The position numbers and the translations under genes are program-made. A DNA stretch of 64,000 nucleotides from Erythrocercus mccallii (taxonomy: Eukaryota; Chordata; Aves; Passeriformes; Dicruridae), in assembly GCA_013397435.1 (NCBI GenBank), contig VZRG01001525.1, positions 1 through 64,000 on the forward strand, given 5' to 3'. The notes under the pieces were generated by a model, which was given only the letters and a program-made list of their open reading frames with translations, was not told the DNA's origin and did no database searches. Positions within the stretch are counted from its first letter, which is position 1, and every line of letters begins with the position of its first letter. Of the stretch, positions 1 to 10,700 are shown one piece after another.

Positions 1-124
1 GCAGAGGGCTCTTCAGCTGCTAACCCATGCCTGGTGTCTGCATCTCCGCAGCTGGTCACTCAAAGAGAATGGACAAAGGTCCATCCCCACTGCCCCATTC
101 TCACAAACTCTTCTCTTTCACCAG

Positions 125-375
125 GCTATGACATCTTCCAGCGCAATCCCCTGAACGTGGTGAGTGCCCAGCCGAAGCTGGAGTCTGCCGTGGCCTTGGA
201 GCCAACTCTTCGCCAGGGCTGCTTTTACCTCCTCGTCTTTGTGCCCATCACATGCGCCCTGCTGCAGCTCTTCAGCTGGTCACAGTTCAGCCTGCATGGG
301 AAGCGGCTGCAGATGGTGAAGGCTCAGCGGCAGAGCCTCACACAAGGCCAAGCACCAGAGGTCAAAACGATCTAA
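125..375 (+). CDS. MFSD13A: MFSD13A (TMEM180) last coding exon, partial gene
   Basis: This is the 3'-terminal coding exon of MFSD13A/TMEM180, a multi-pass membrane protein of the major facilitator superfamily fold whose substrate is not established. A pyrimidine-rich acceptor ending CAG at 122-124 precedes it. The reading frame then runs GYDIFQRNPLNVVSAQPKLE and ends at TAA (373-375), giving 83 C-terminal residues. A hydrophobic segment (GCFYLLVFVPITCALLQLF) forms the last membrane helix. It is followed by a basic, Gln-rich cytoplasmic-type tail ending in PEVKTI. Identification rests on recalled similarity of this tail to human TMEM180 and on its position immediately 3' of ACTR1A, as in human. 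Upstream exons lie outside the window. Bases 1-124 are intron. The acceptor choice is the best-supported but not the only AG in the region (another lies at about 51). Confidence 0.85.
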
Positions 376-1925
376 GGGTGCCTGAGCCCCCAGGATGCTG
401 CTGCTTCCAGGCTGGTGCTGGAGGGCAGGCAAAGGGCAGGGATGGTGGGCTGAGAGAGCCTGACGTTCACGGTTCAGCTGTGAAATGCTGCGATGCCAAT
501 GTCTCCTCATTCCAGGTATTGGTCACTGGGGAAGGCAGAGAGATTCAGCATGTGAGGGGCCTGAGATAGATCGCTTCATCTCAGGAGCAAGAACATTTTA
601 TCCCAGCCTGTCCCAGGGAGCAGAGAGCTGCTCATTCCAGCAAAGAGGTGCTGGGTTGCAGGTATTTGAAATAGACACCCCCAATGCACTTCTCTGTGCT
701 GGGCATGGCTCTGGGGAGCCACAGTGTCTCCAGCTGAGCAGGAGGAGACTGCACAGGGTATCCTTTCTCACTAGAGCCTTGCAGTCTCGGGGAATGGAGT
801 GGGAAGCTTCTGAGGGACCAAGTGAATGATTGCCAAATGTGGAAGCAGGGATGAAAGGACCTTGAAAGCCTTTCCCAGTAACTGGTACAGCCCTCCCACT
901 TGCACTGCTGTGGTTCTTGGACCAAATCCACTCTTAAGCATTTGTTGTTCCCAGGACAATATCCTGTACAGCCAGGATCTGCTGGGTGTGCTGTTTTATG
1001 CTGAGGTTCCCTCTGTAGCCTTGTAGAGGGAGTTGTTGCTGGCCAGGGAAAGGTGTTGGGCTTGAATTGAGTTCAGAGCCTTGAGCTGTATCATTTCACT
1101 GGACATTTCATTGCATGTGTTTATCCCTCCTCTCCTCTCCACAGCCCCTTCTACTCAGTGCTGCCACACAACTGTACCATGAGCCCCCTCCCATTCTGGG
1201 CAAGGTCAGGGAACCAACCCCTAATCCAGACGCTGGAAAGTGCCTCCCTGCCCAGGAGCAATCCCAGGTGACCCGGTGAAGCAGCCTGGTACCCTCCCCT
1301 CTTGCAGGAGAGCACAGCCTGGAGGAGACACCAGGTCTTGCTTTTGTGCCTTCACTTCCTCTTTGGAGCCTGTCTGACACAGGACTGGGCAGTCACAGGG
1401 TTGGGATTTTCCCCCTGTGGGGAGGAGCAGACACCCCAGCTCCTCTGCACTTGAAACAGTGCCCAAGTTAGATCATTTTCACCTGGCTGCTGAGCCAGGG
1501 ATCCAAGGAGAGCAGGTGCTTTGGTCTCCCTGGTTTTGGCTGGGAGCAGATGGACAGGTAATCACCAAAGGGGTCCTGCAAGGGAGTGACTCCTCAACCC
1601 CCTGATGTGTTTCAGGGCAGGCAGAAAGGATGTGCCAAAGCCTATGCCTGCCTGCTGCAGGAGGGGGGCTTAGCAGGCAGTGTTTGGAAGCCGTTGCACA
1701 TTGAGGGATGTTCTTTGTTTAGTGCCAGATTCCCTCTGGCGTCTCAGCCCACCAACCTGCTATCTTGCCTCAGGACATGGCTGCCTTCTGTCTTGGACCA
1801 AGACATTCCTGCTGTGAGGCTGCTGTAGTTCTTAATGGTTCAATCATAAGTTATTTGCGGAACTTCTAACCAAGTTTGAGCATGATTTGCCATTTCATAA
1901 ATTAAAGATGATCTTTTTCTGAATT
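376..1925 (+). other. MFSD13A: MFSD13A 3' UTR (inferred)
   Basis: This non-coding stretch follows the MFSD13A stop. No reading frame in it resembles a known protein. The nearest plausible polyadenylation signal on this strand is ATTAAA at 1901-1906, followed by a T/TG-rich stretch, so the transcript probably ends near 1920-1930. The UTR extent is inferred from that signal only. Confidence 0.5.
1901..1906 (+). promoter_or_regulatory. Poly(A) signal, MFSD13A (ATTAAA)
   Basis: ATTAAA is the commonest variant of the mammalian and avian polyadenylation hexamer. It sits about 1.5 kb after the MFSD13A stop and has a T-rich and TG-containing downstream element within 30 bp. Canonical AATAAA copies on this strand do not appear until 3685 and 4158, inside the opposite gene's 3' UTR. 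Confidence 0.5.
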
Positions 1926-2570
1926 GTTTGATGATTTTCTTCTAGCCAGTGGCTCCAACCTGGCCAGGTGGATGTGGTGCTGTGGGGACATAGCTGTGGC
2001 TGGATGGAGACAAGGGGACAGCTCCTTCTCCACAAAACTGCACTGAGGCTTGGCTGTTTCTGCAAGGGGCAGAGGGGATCACCTGCCTTTGAAGGGAGGT
2101 GTCACTTAGGCCCTGCTGTTTTGGAAGGCCCCAGAGATTGGCCTGTCCTGTTCCTACACTGTTGGCTGCTGGGGACAGTATGGAAGTCATAGCACTGGGC
2201 ATTGTGCCACCTTCCCAGGGCCCACTCGGTGAGCACAGCTGTACTCACTGCTCTCTGCAAACACCTGGGCTGGCACCAGCTCTTCTCACAGCAGTGTCAT
2301 CACCCTTACTCAACCCAGGCTGCCCTGTTCCAGCCTTCCATCTGTTTGCAGTGACAGAAGTCTCAGGGATAACGCATGTTAAGGAGAGTACATTTGGACA
2401 CCACAGCTGCAGCCCAGGAATCTCCTCCCACAAAAGCCAGGCCAGGAATGCAATCCTGGACCAAAGATGGTGTCTCCTTGCAGAGTCAGGCCAGCAACAA
2501 TTTTGGATAGGCAAAAGAACACAAGTTACCTCCTTAAAATTGCAAATGTGGGAAGAGGAGGCCAGGAGGC
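1926..2570. other. Short convergent intergenic spacer MFSD13A/ACTR1A
   Basis: About 650 bases lie between the inferred ends of two tail-to-tail genes. I see no RNA gene, repeat family or convincing coding frame here. Open frames such as the one at 2099-2587 do not resemble any family I know. Confidence 0.45.
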
Positions 2571-2592
2571 TTGAGTGTTGTATATGAATGAC

Positions 2593-2598
2593 TTTATT
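2593..2598 (-). promoter_or_regulatory. Poly(A) signal, ACTR1A (AATAAA on minus strand)
   Basis: The plus strand reads TTTATT, so the minus strand reads AATAAA. It is the first canonical hexamer I find downstream of the ACTR1A stop codon. It would place cleavage near 2570-2580 and give a 3' UTR of about 2.1 kb, a plausible size for this gene. Confidence 0.6.
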
Positions 2599-4568
2599 TA
2601 AGTATGCTGGGCACCACCAGGCAACATGGTTTGGACAGTGTGCGAGGGAACAGTCAGGCAGACCAAACAAATGCTAGATTGGAGACAGCACCATCCTGCC
2701 CAGTCACTGCAGGTTACAAAATGGAGCACTGCTGCTGCAAGGCCAGTGGAGGGGCTGGGGGATGGAGAGCACTGCCTGGGGCACGCAGTAATGGAACTGA
2801 GAGGAATTTGCTGGAATTCCCCTCTGTGTGCTGCAGCAAACCAGCAAGAACAGAATCAGTTTCCCAGCAGAAGGCTGAGCATTGATGGCTCTTTTCTGAC
2901 GGGTTCTTGCTTTAAAAAAGTCTGCTCTGATGGGGGGAGGGAAACAAGCAGCCTGGCCTCAGCTGGGAGAGACCACCCCACCCACCTGCCTACAGCCTCT
3001 CCAAACCCATGGGCGAGCCCCAAGAATGTGGTTCCTGCAGTGGCAACCAGCTGCTGCTTACATTCATCTCAGCTGGGGCAGTGCACTGCTCTTTCCCTCA
3101 CCTCTGTGGCAATCCTTCGGCTCTTACCCATCTCTGCACCTGAGAGTGACCCCAAGCTGATGTGTGGCAATGACCAGAAAGGAGAGAAACAGGGAGGAAC
3201 TGCCACCAATCAACTGCAGCTCCATTGCTACTGCCACATTCTGCAGAAAACTAATGGGAAAAAAAGAGCACCGAATAATGCACAAGTAAAACCGGAACAG
3301 TGGCATGCCCCAACACAAGCAGGTCTGCAGGCTGCCCAGGGCTGTTAGAGCAGTACAAGCAAAGCAGCCACCAGCTGAGCAGAAAGGCACCACAGTGCAA
3401 CAGAACACAGCCAGCAGGACAGCTCCCTGCTCACAAACCTGCCACTCACACTGACCTCCCAGTGTGCTTTACTGTCCTCTTCCCTGGTGCATTCCCAGCG
3501 ACCAGCAGGTCCCCACAGAGCAGGGACAGGGTGGTGCTGCATGGCTGGCCTTTACACTAAGCACGGGTGCTGTGTGCAGTGCAAACATTGAGCAGCGGGC
3601 AGCTGGGCAACAGATGTTCAAAGAAGTCCCAAAGCATAATTCCCAGGTGCTGTGGTCAGTATTTGAGAGATCCTCAGACATTTCAATAAATAAATTCTTA
3701 CATTACAATGCACCTTCCCAATTATTATTTTGCCCCAGAATGGATAAAGAACACAAGAGTTATGCCTGGCTGTGAATACATGCTACCTTTGCCCTGACAT
3801 GGCAGGAAGGAGGGAAACAGCCTCGACTCTTACAAAGAACACGAGAAGTCAGCACTGTAAATCTTGGCAGGTTGAGGGGGAACACACAAGTGCCTTCACG
3901 CCCATTCCGGGGTACTTACTTCCAGAGGAGAAAAGGTATTTAAAACAAGGTACAAGAGAATAACCATCTAGTACAATGATAGCTGATTAGATTTGCTTTG
4001 TTCTACTCCATGCAATACAAACTAAGTCTTATCGCCAACTTCTCCAGCTGTGGTGCAGACCCCACATCAGGCTAAGAAGTTACACACTCATACGCACACT
4101 CATACACCAAAACAGTGGGGGCAAATGGACTTAACTGTTGAGAATGTGCTTTCTCTTAATAAAAAAAAATATTAAAAACAACTTCAAAAACCTACTGATG
4201 GTGAAGACACTGCTGAAGAAGGAAGTAGCTATGGGGCCTCAGCTTTGTGTTTCCAGACAATCCAGGCATTGCAGTCAGGCTGACTAAAGCCCACACGAGC
4301 AGTCTGCAGTGGTTGGCTCCCTTCTGGCTTGCCAGGCAGTTTCTATAAGCTGTTCCCTTTGTTTTTGCTTATTTGTTTTACAATGACAGATGTGACTGTG
4401 ATACAGAAAAAAATGGACTGAAATGAAAAAGGAATGGGCCATTCTGGAGAAATTTAGATTGGTATTTTCTCCTTTCCATTACAAAAAACAAAACAAAAAA
4501 GTTAGTAGTACTAATACAACCCTCCTGCTGCTGTCGTCTTTGCTCAGTGACATCGGGGCATGCTGGCG

Positions 4569-4584
4569 CACACACACACACACA
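4569..4584. repeat. (CA)8 microsatellite
   Basis: Eight perfect CA units lie in the ACTR1A 3' UTR, about 80 bp past the stop codon in transcript direction. Confidence 0.95.
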
Positions 4585-4661
4585 GGCAGCTCTCAGACAC
4601 TCGGACTCAGAAAAGCGAGTTTAAGTGAGTCTTCGGAGGAGACTGAGGACAGGTCCCAGGG

Positions 4662-4764
4662 CTAGAAGGTTTTTCGGTGGATGGCACGAGCTCCATCTTC
4701 TTCATATTCCTTTTTTGAAACCCACATTTTCTTAAAGGTGTCCAGAGAGGCCAGGATAGAGCCA
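4662..4764 (-). CDS. ACTR1A: ACTR1A coding exon 11 with stop
   Basis: The terminal 103-nt coding exon after acceptor CCGTAG. It encodes GGSILASLDTFKKMWVSKKE then YEEDGARAIHRKTF and TAG at 4662-4664. The C-terminus ends in the centractin RKTF. Confidence 0.97.
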
Positions 4765-7700
4765 CTACGGAGACACAAGCACATTATGGGTTAAAGGAAA
4801 ATGCTGGGGGCACTCTCATAGTGTCTCTGCAGAGATGGGCTGTTTCTATTGTGACACTTCCCCATGACAGAAAGGTGCCTAGGCTCAGTTACCCACAACA
4901 GACACACTCTGGACAGCCACTCCCTCTTCCACTATCCTCAAATGTGCCCATGTTACAGAGCCTGGCACCACCTGCCCCCTCCCACATGACCTGGTGACTG
5001 CTGCTTCAAGAAGATGCCAAGCATCGCCCAGCTGAACAACACAACCCTCCTGCACCGCACAACGTGAGAGCTGCTGGGCTGTGCCTCCCCAGCCCAATCC
5101 CACAGCAAAATGTGTTGCTGTGCAGTACATACCCAATCCACGTGGAATACAATCTCTCCTGAGGAGCTGATATCTGGGAGAAAGATAGAATCACTCAGTA
5201 CCTTCCCAAGCTTCAGTCTGCTCCTCCTAGCACACTGCCCACACTTCACTCCAGCTAACAGCTGACAAACACAGATGTGATCTTTCCCAACAAAAAGACA
5301 CCTGGCAGTCCCCACAAAACAGCCACTCAGATCCAGAATCCTGGACAAGGGTCATGTCAAGAGCCACATTCTCAGTAATGAAACCAAACTGATTTTCATC
5401 ACAACAGCAAATGCTGTTGGGCATATGAGTGTCTCAGGAAAGGCATTTCTCATTTGAAGTAAATGGCAGCTGCAGTCTGAGCAAGGTTCTCTCACAAGGT
5501 CACAGAACAACACACTTGGTAAGTGACAAACACAAGAGATGGCGCCTACCCTTATTTTGACGTCCTTCGGAGCTAGTTTCTTCACTTCGCTCAACAGCCT
5601 GTCACCAAAGCCTACAAAAGACAAAAAATGTGTAGTGCGAGCACCTTACCAAATTCCAAGTTCCATTCCACTAACAATGTGGACATGTCCTATGTAGTCC
5701 TATTCAAATACACCATTCCACATCTTACAGAGTTCAGTCTGGAGAGGCACAGAACACAGTGACATAACAGTATTTTGTCTCACTGGGACCTCAAACACTG
5801 GCACAATGGGCTCCATTCCTCAGCGGCAACCTGAGTCAAGCAAACAAGGTTTTTAGCTAGGACCTCCTCCTTCCCTAGGCTTTCCTCCTGTGTCCAGCCC
5901 ATTTGTACAGGGGGTTGAATGGGAAGACTAGGAGATGTCAAGCAGTGGATACAGACTAATGGGTTCTGGCAGAGGGTATCTTTAGGTCAGTGGGTACCAA
6001 CTGAGCCCTGAGGGGATGGGCTGAAACCTCTCTGCACACACATAGCTGACACTCATGCAGGACTAGGACCACTGAACTCTGATGTATCAGAGACCTAAAG
6101 AACCTTTAGAAGATGGAAAAGTCCTTGGTATCTAGTCTCAGATATCATGAGATACAGTAGCAGGAGTGAACACAGCTATTCAGTCCTTCCACAGGCACTG
6201 ATTAGAGGAAAATAGTAAAAACCCTCCAAGCCCAGAAAGTGATGTATGAGGGCACGTCTTGCATACCAACAGGACAGGACTAGGACTCAGAAAATTAGGA
6301 AGTAAATACCCTGAGAGGGCAGAATTTACAGAGCACTCAACCCAGAGGACAAGTTGAGTGATCTGGGTTATCTTCCCAGTTTCCCATAAGAAAGAAGCAA
6401 GAGATCAGGTATGTCACAGCACACTGAAAGAGGAGAGGCAGGAACCTTTGAAAAGTGTGGAGCCTCCAGACAGCACAATGTTGGAGAACAGCGTTCGCCT
6501 CAGATCCATGTCTGACTTTTGAATGGCAAAAACGAGCACTTCATGAAGTCCTTCGCATTCCTCCCCTATCAGGTCTGGCCGGAACAGGAGCTCTGGGGCT
6601 CGGAAACGGGCTGGGCCGATCTGCAAGAGCAAAAGTTAGGACAGAGGGAAGAGAACAGTGTGGCTTTGTTCACTACCTACAGATGGGCCTGCATTTCTAA
6701 GGTGAAGCTTCAGAGTAATGAAGCTCCCTGGACATTCATGCTGCATCACTAGATCCCAAGTGAATGCTAGTTTGGACTACAGCTCTTACAAAGGGCACCA
6801 TTTCCAATTTGCAAATGAAAGAGATGAAGAAACTTGCTCAGCCTGGTCTGGCATAAAGGGAGCAAATCTAGCCCTGGTACTGGAGGTAAAACCTGTATTT
6901 CTTCTCTTTTGACCATTCTGTAGTAGGCTCAGTCTTCTAAGGAGTATTCCTAACTCTTCAAATCAACTGTTAATGCACAGGAGACAATTCTAAGCAGGAA
7001 AAAAGGCACATATAAAACCACTGATGGATTTAGTGAGCTGACACCTACCCACACTCCACATCTGATCTGCATAAAGCGTTAGATCAGAACCTGCTTTCAA
7101 ACAGCTCAGAGTCCCCATTGTCAAGCTGCATCCTTATCCAGGACTTCTAGCAGAAGTTGTGAGGTTTCTAGTAAAGTTTTCTTTCCTTAAAAATTCTAGT
7201 GCCCAGTCAACAGGCTAGGATCAGTTATGGTCTTTTAATATTATCTCCTCCCATCTAACACTGCATGAAATTTCCTGTCACTGGGGAGCTTTTCTGGAAA
7301 CCCTGTACCTCACACAAGGAATTCTCTGAGGGTGGTCCTTACAAACCTCAATAGTGCTTCCATCTGGCAGGTAGTACTGAGCCTTTTCAGTCTCCAGAGT
7401 CTCATCCTTCTGGGGGTTTATTGACAGGTAGCAGGCTCGCTAGAGAAGAAACAGAGTCAGGGAGAGGTGGATGAGAAGGGTAAACCCAAATGCCTCTGAT
7501 AAAATGTTTCTTTCACTAATAATCAAAATCCATGTATCCCTTTGGGGAGACTGATTTCAACAGTATTATGTCCTGGAAAGAAGACCTTTAAGGCTCACAG
7601 CAGGTGAACTACCTTGCAATATCCCACTTGTGATCCCTAGCTGCCGTGGATTTTACTCCATGAAGGGTAAACAAACGCTAGTGAAAGGTATCATCAGACA

Positions 7701-10700
7701 CTGAAAAACTGCGGTACAGGTAAAGGCAAAACTGATTCCAAACCACTAGCCCATCTTCACCTCCATGTTAGCAGCCTCTCAACAGGGATTAACGTAATTT
7801 TGACTATAACTCTCCCAGAATATGGGACAGCTGAGGTTGCAAATGACCTCTGGAGATCATCTTGTCAATGCAGGGACCACTAAAGCAGGCTGTCCAGAAC
7901 CACGTCCAGATGATATTACCAAGGATGAAGACTCCACAACCATCTAGACAAACTGTGTGCCAGCACTTGGTCACCCTCACGCTAAAGAAAGTTTATGTTC
8001 AGACAGAACCTCCTATGCTTCAGTTTGTGCATCTTGTCCTGTTACTGGACATCACTGAAATGAGTCTGTCTCTGTTTTCTCTGCACCTTCCCTTCAGACA
8101 TTTATATATATCAATGAGACTCTCCCCAAACATTTCTTGTGGCTCAAGAGTCCAAGCTCTCCCTGCTTTCCATGTATAAGAGTCCTTTAATCATCTTAGT
8201 GGCCCTAGACTCCCTCACATAGATAATGAATTTAGGTGCAGAGCTAAGTAGGCTGGAACTTCCCACCAGATTTCACAAGCCACAACTTCCCTTGAGAAGA
8301 AATCCCCTCTTGGACAAACACAGAAACAAGGCAGGGCATCACCTCCTTGATGGTCTTGACAATCTCAAACTCAGAGGTTGTGTGGAAGTCATAGCCTTCC
8401 TTCCGGAGATAGAGACGCAGGAAGCGGGAGACATCCCGGCCAGCAATGTCAATCCGCATGATGGAGTGAGGCATGGCAAAGCCTTCATAGATGGGAACCG
8501 CGTGGGTGACACCATCCCCAGAGTCCAGCACCACTCCCGTGGTCCTGCCAGTCGCATAGCTACCAAAGGGACAAGACTCAAGTCAGAACAAGCACCTCAA
8601 AGTGAGCCCAGGCAAGCAGCACATCCACGCTCAACTCGGGAAGCAGAGATTTCACACAAACAGGGCCTAAAAACCCTCAAAACTCAAGTTCTGTTTGCAG
8701 TGCAGCAAATCTCCTGTAAACTCGTTATTACACAAATTGAGTTTCAGTTCTTGCATGAAAAGGGGGTAAGTCAGACATCAGTGAGGTCTTCCACAGCCTT
8801 TTTTGTAAAAGAATGCATTTCGTGGCAACATTCCACAAACACAAGTCAAAGACAAAAGACACTTACAGGCTAAGCACAGCTTGCATGGAGATGAATAGTG
8901 CTGGCACATTGAAGGTCTCAAAAAACACTTCAGCAGCACGCTCTCTGTTCTTGCGTGGATTTAGGGGTGCTTCTGTCAGCAGCACAGGATGCTGGGAAAG
9001 AGAAGAAGGAGCTGTGCTGCAGTAACCAGGAGGCAGTAGGGGTGTGTTCCTGAAAGCTTCTGCTTATTTATTCACTTTAGGAACCACTGGTGCAAGAGGA
9101 CAGGTACAAAGGAGTAATTTCAGTTGAGCTGTATTAGATCTGAATAATCTCTATTAGGTTGGAAGACCAGGAGGGTTCTGGTCTAGTTATGAAGAAGTGT
9201 TAGGAAATGTACTCTGTGAGTAACTCTGACCCATGAAGGACAAGTAACATGACTCTCAGAGACAAAAAATAGCCAGATTAGCCAAAATACACAGACCCTA
9301 AGAAAGGGTGAAGGCATATGGTCTTAGCACAAGCAGACAGAAATATTCCTACTCCACAACTTAGATTGCTCTCAGACCTTTAATAATATTTTGGTGAGAT
9401 CCTTCCAGACCACAGGACTGTGGTTTTCTCCTTCCTCACTTCAAATCATGTCACTGCTGAGTGGATATGCCTGACGTGCAGGCAGAACAGGAAAAGTCAG
9501 AAACACTTGGCCTAGAGTAGAATCATTAGAGAAAGTGTGAATAGCAAATGTGAAAGGCAGATCTTCAGTCAGGCCAGACCACCAGACCTGGAGAGGAATT
9601 CTGCTTGGACACTTCTTGTGCAGTATCTCCTGAGAGGTGAAAGAACCTAATTTAGCAACAGACACACATGCAGAAAGAAGGGCAAAGGAAAAGTCCCAGA
9701 GTTCCAAGGCTCCTGGTGTTACACACACACTGAATGACGCCTGTGCCTTTACATAACGTGGTCTCTCACCTCTTCTGAGAATGTCTGGAGCTGGTCTTTA
9801 GAATACACGTACTGCCAGATGCGCTCCATGTCATTCCAATCCTTCACTATGCCATGCTCCATTGGGTATCGGATCGCAAGAAGACCTCTGTGCTCCTGAG
9901 CAAACAGGAAGGACGAGAGAGCAACAACAATCACACTTCTGAGCACTGTGACTGCAGCTTAGAGTCACACTCAACTTCAGTTTTGATTCCACTAAAAGAT
10001 AACTTATCTATAGCATACATGGCAAAACCTGAACACTCATCACAAACGTCATCCAGAGAAGCCAAGACTAGACAAGGCCTTTTCATACCAAGCAGGAACA
10101 TCTATGTCTGACATTTGCAGAGCATACACCATCCTAACATTTTTAAAGTCAACACTCGGACATCTATCATATGGTATCTTTGTACTACCAGCTCAGTCAT
10201 GATATAAAACATAATAGGATATTACTGGGGATTGCAGTTTGAAGGGCTTACAAGAAGTGTGATCACACAACTGACTACATGCTGACAGAAGCAGGATTGT
10301 AAAGAGAAGCTTCCTGACCACAGCAGGGAGATACATAGCAATTGAGTAGGGTCCATTGCTAAAGTTCCCAGTCAAAAGTATGTAACCATATGGAGCTAGA
10401 AGTACCCTAAAAAGAAAAGAGAGATATCAAAGGCCTTGGGAAATAGGTCTGTGGTCAGCATATTGGCACAAGAATTTCATGAAGCTTCGCACTCCACCTT
10501 GGACACACATACAAGCAACAATCTGTTCTACTTGTCAGACATAGACGATACCAAAGAATCACAGTCCAGCTGCCACATCCCCTCCCTTACAGCAGCACAC
10601 TGAGATATATAGACAAGTGCAGTGTACAGGTGTTCTTACCTCTGCCTTTGGACCAATGAAAATGTCCCCTTCTAAAGCACCAGCCATAACACGAACGTGC

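Larger units (their letters stand above)
2575..4661 (-). other. ACTR1A: ACTR1A 3' UTR (inferred)
   Basis: This stretch runs from the ACTR1A TAG to the first minus-strand AATAAA. It contains a (CA)8 repeat at 4569-4584, which reads GT on the transcript. Several plus-strand AATAAA hexamers (3685-3690, 3689-3694, 4158-4163) belong to the opposite strand. Long plus-strand frames across it, such as 2626-3348, have no recognisable protein similarity and are treated as chance. Confidence 0.55.

Noticed and set aside
2626..3348. 240-codon plus-strand frame
   Set aside because: It lies antisense in the inferred ACTR1A 3' UTR, has no recognisable domain, and overlaps other equally meaningless frames.
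8226..8873. 215-codon plus-strand frame
   Set aside because: It is the antisense shadow of ACTR1A exons 5-6, whose minus-strand identity is certain.
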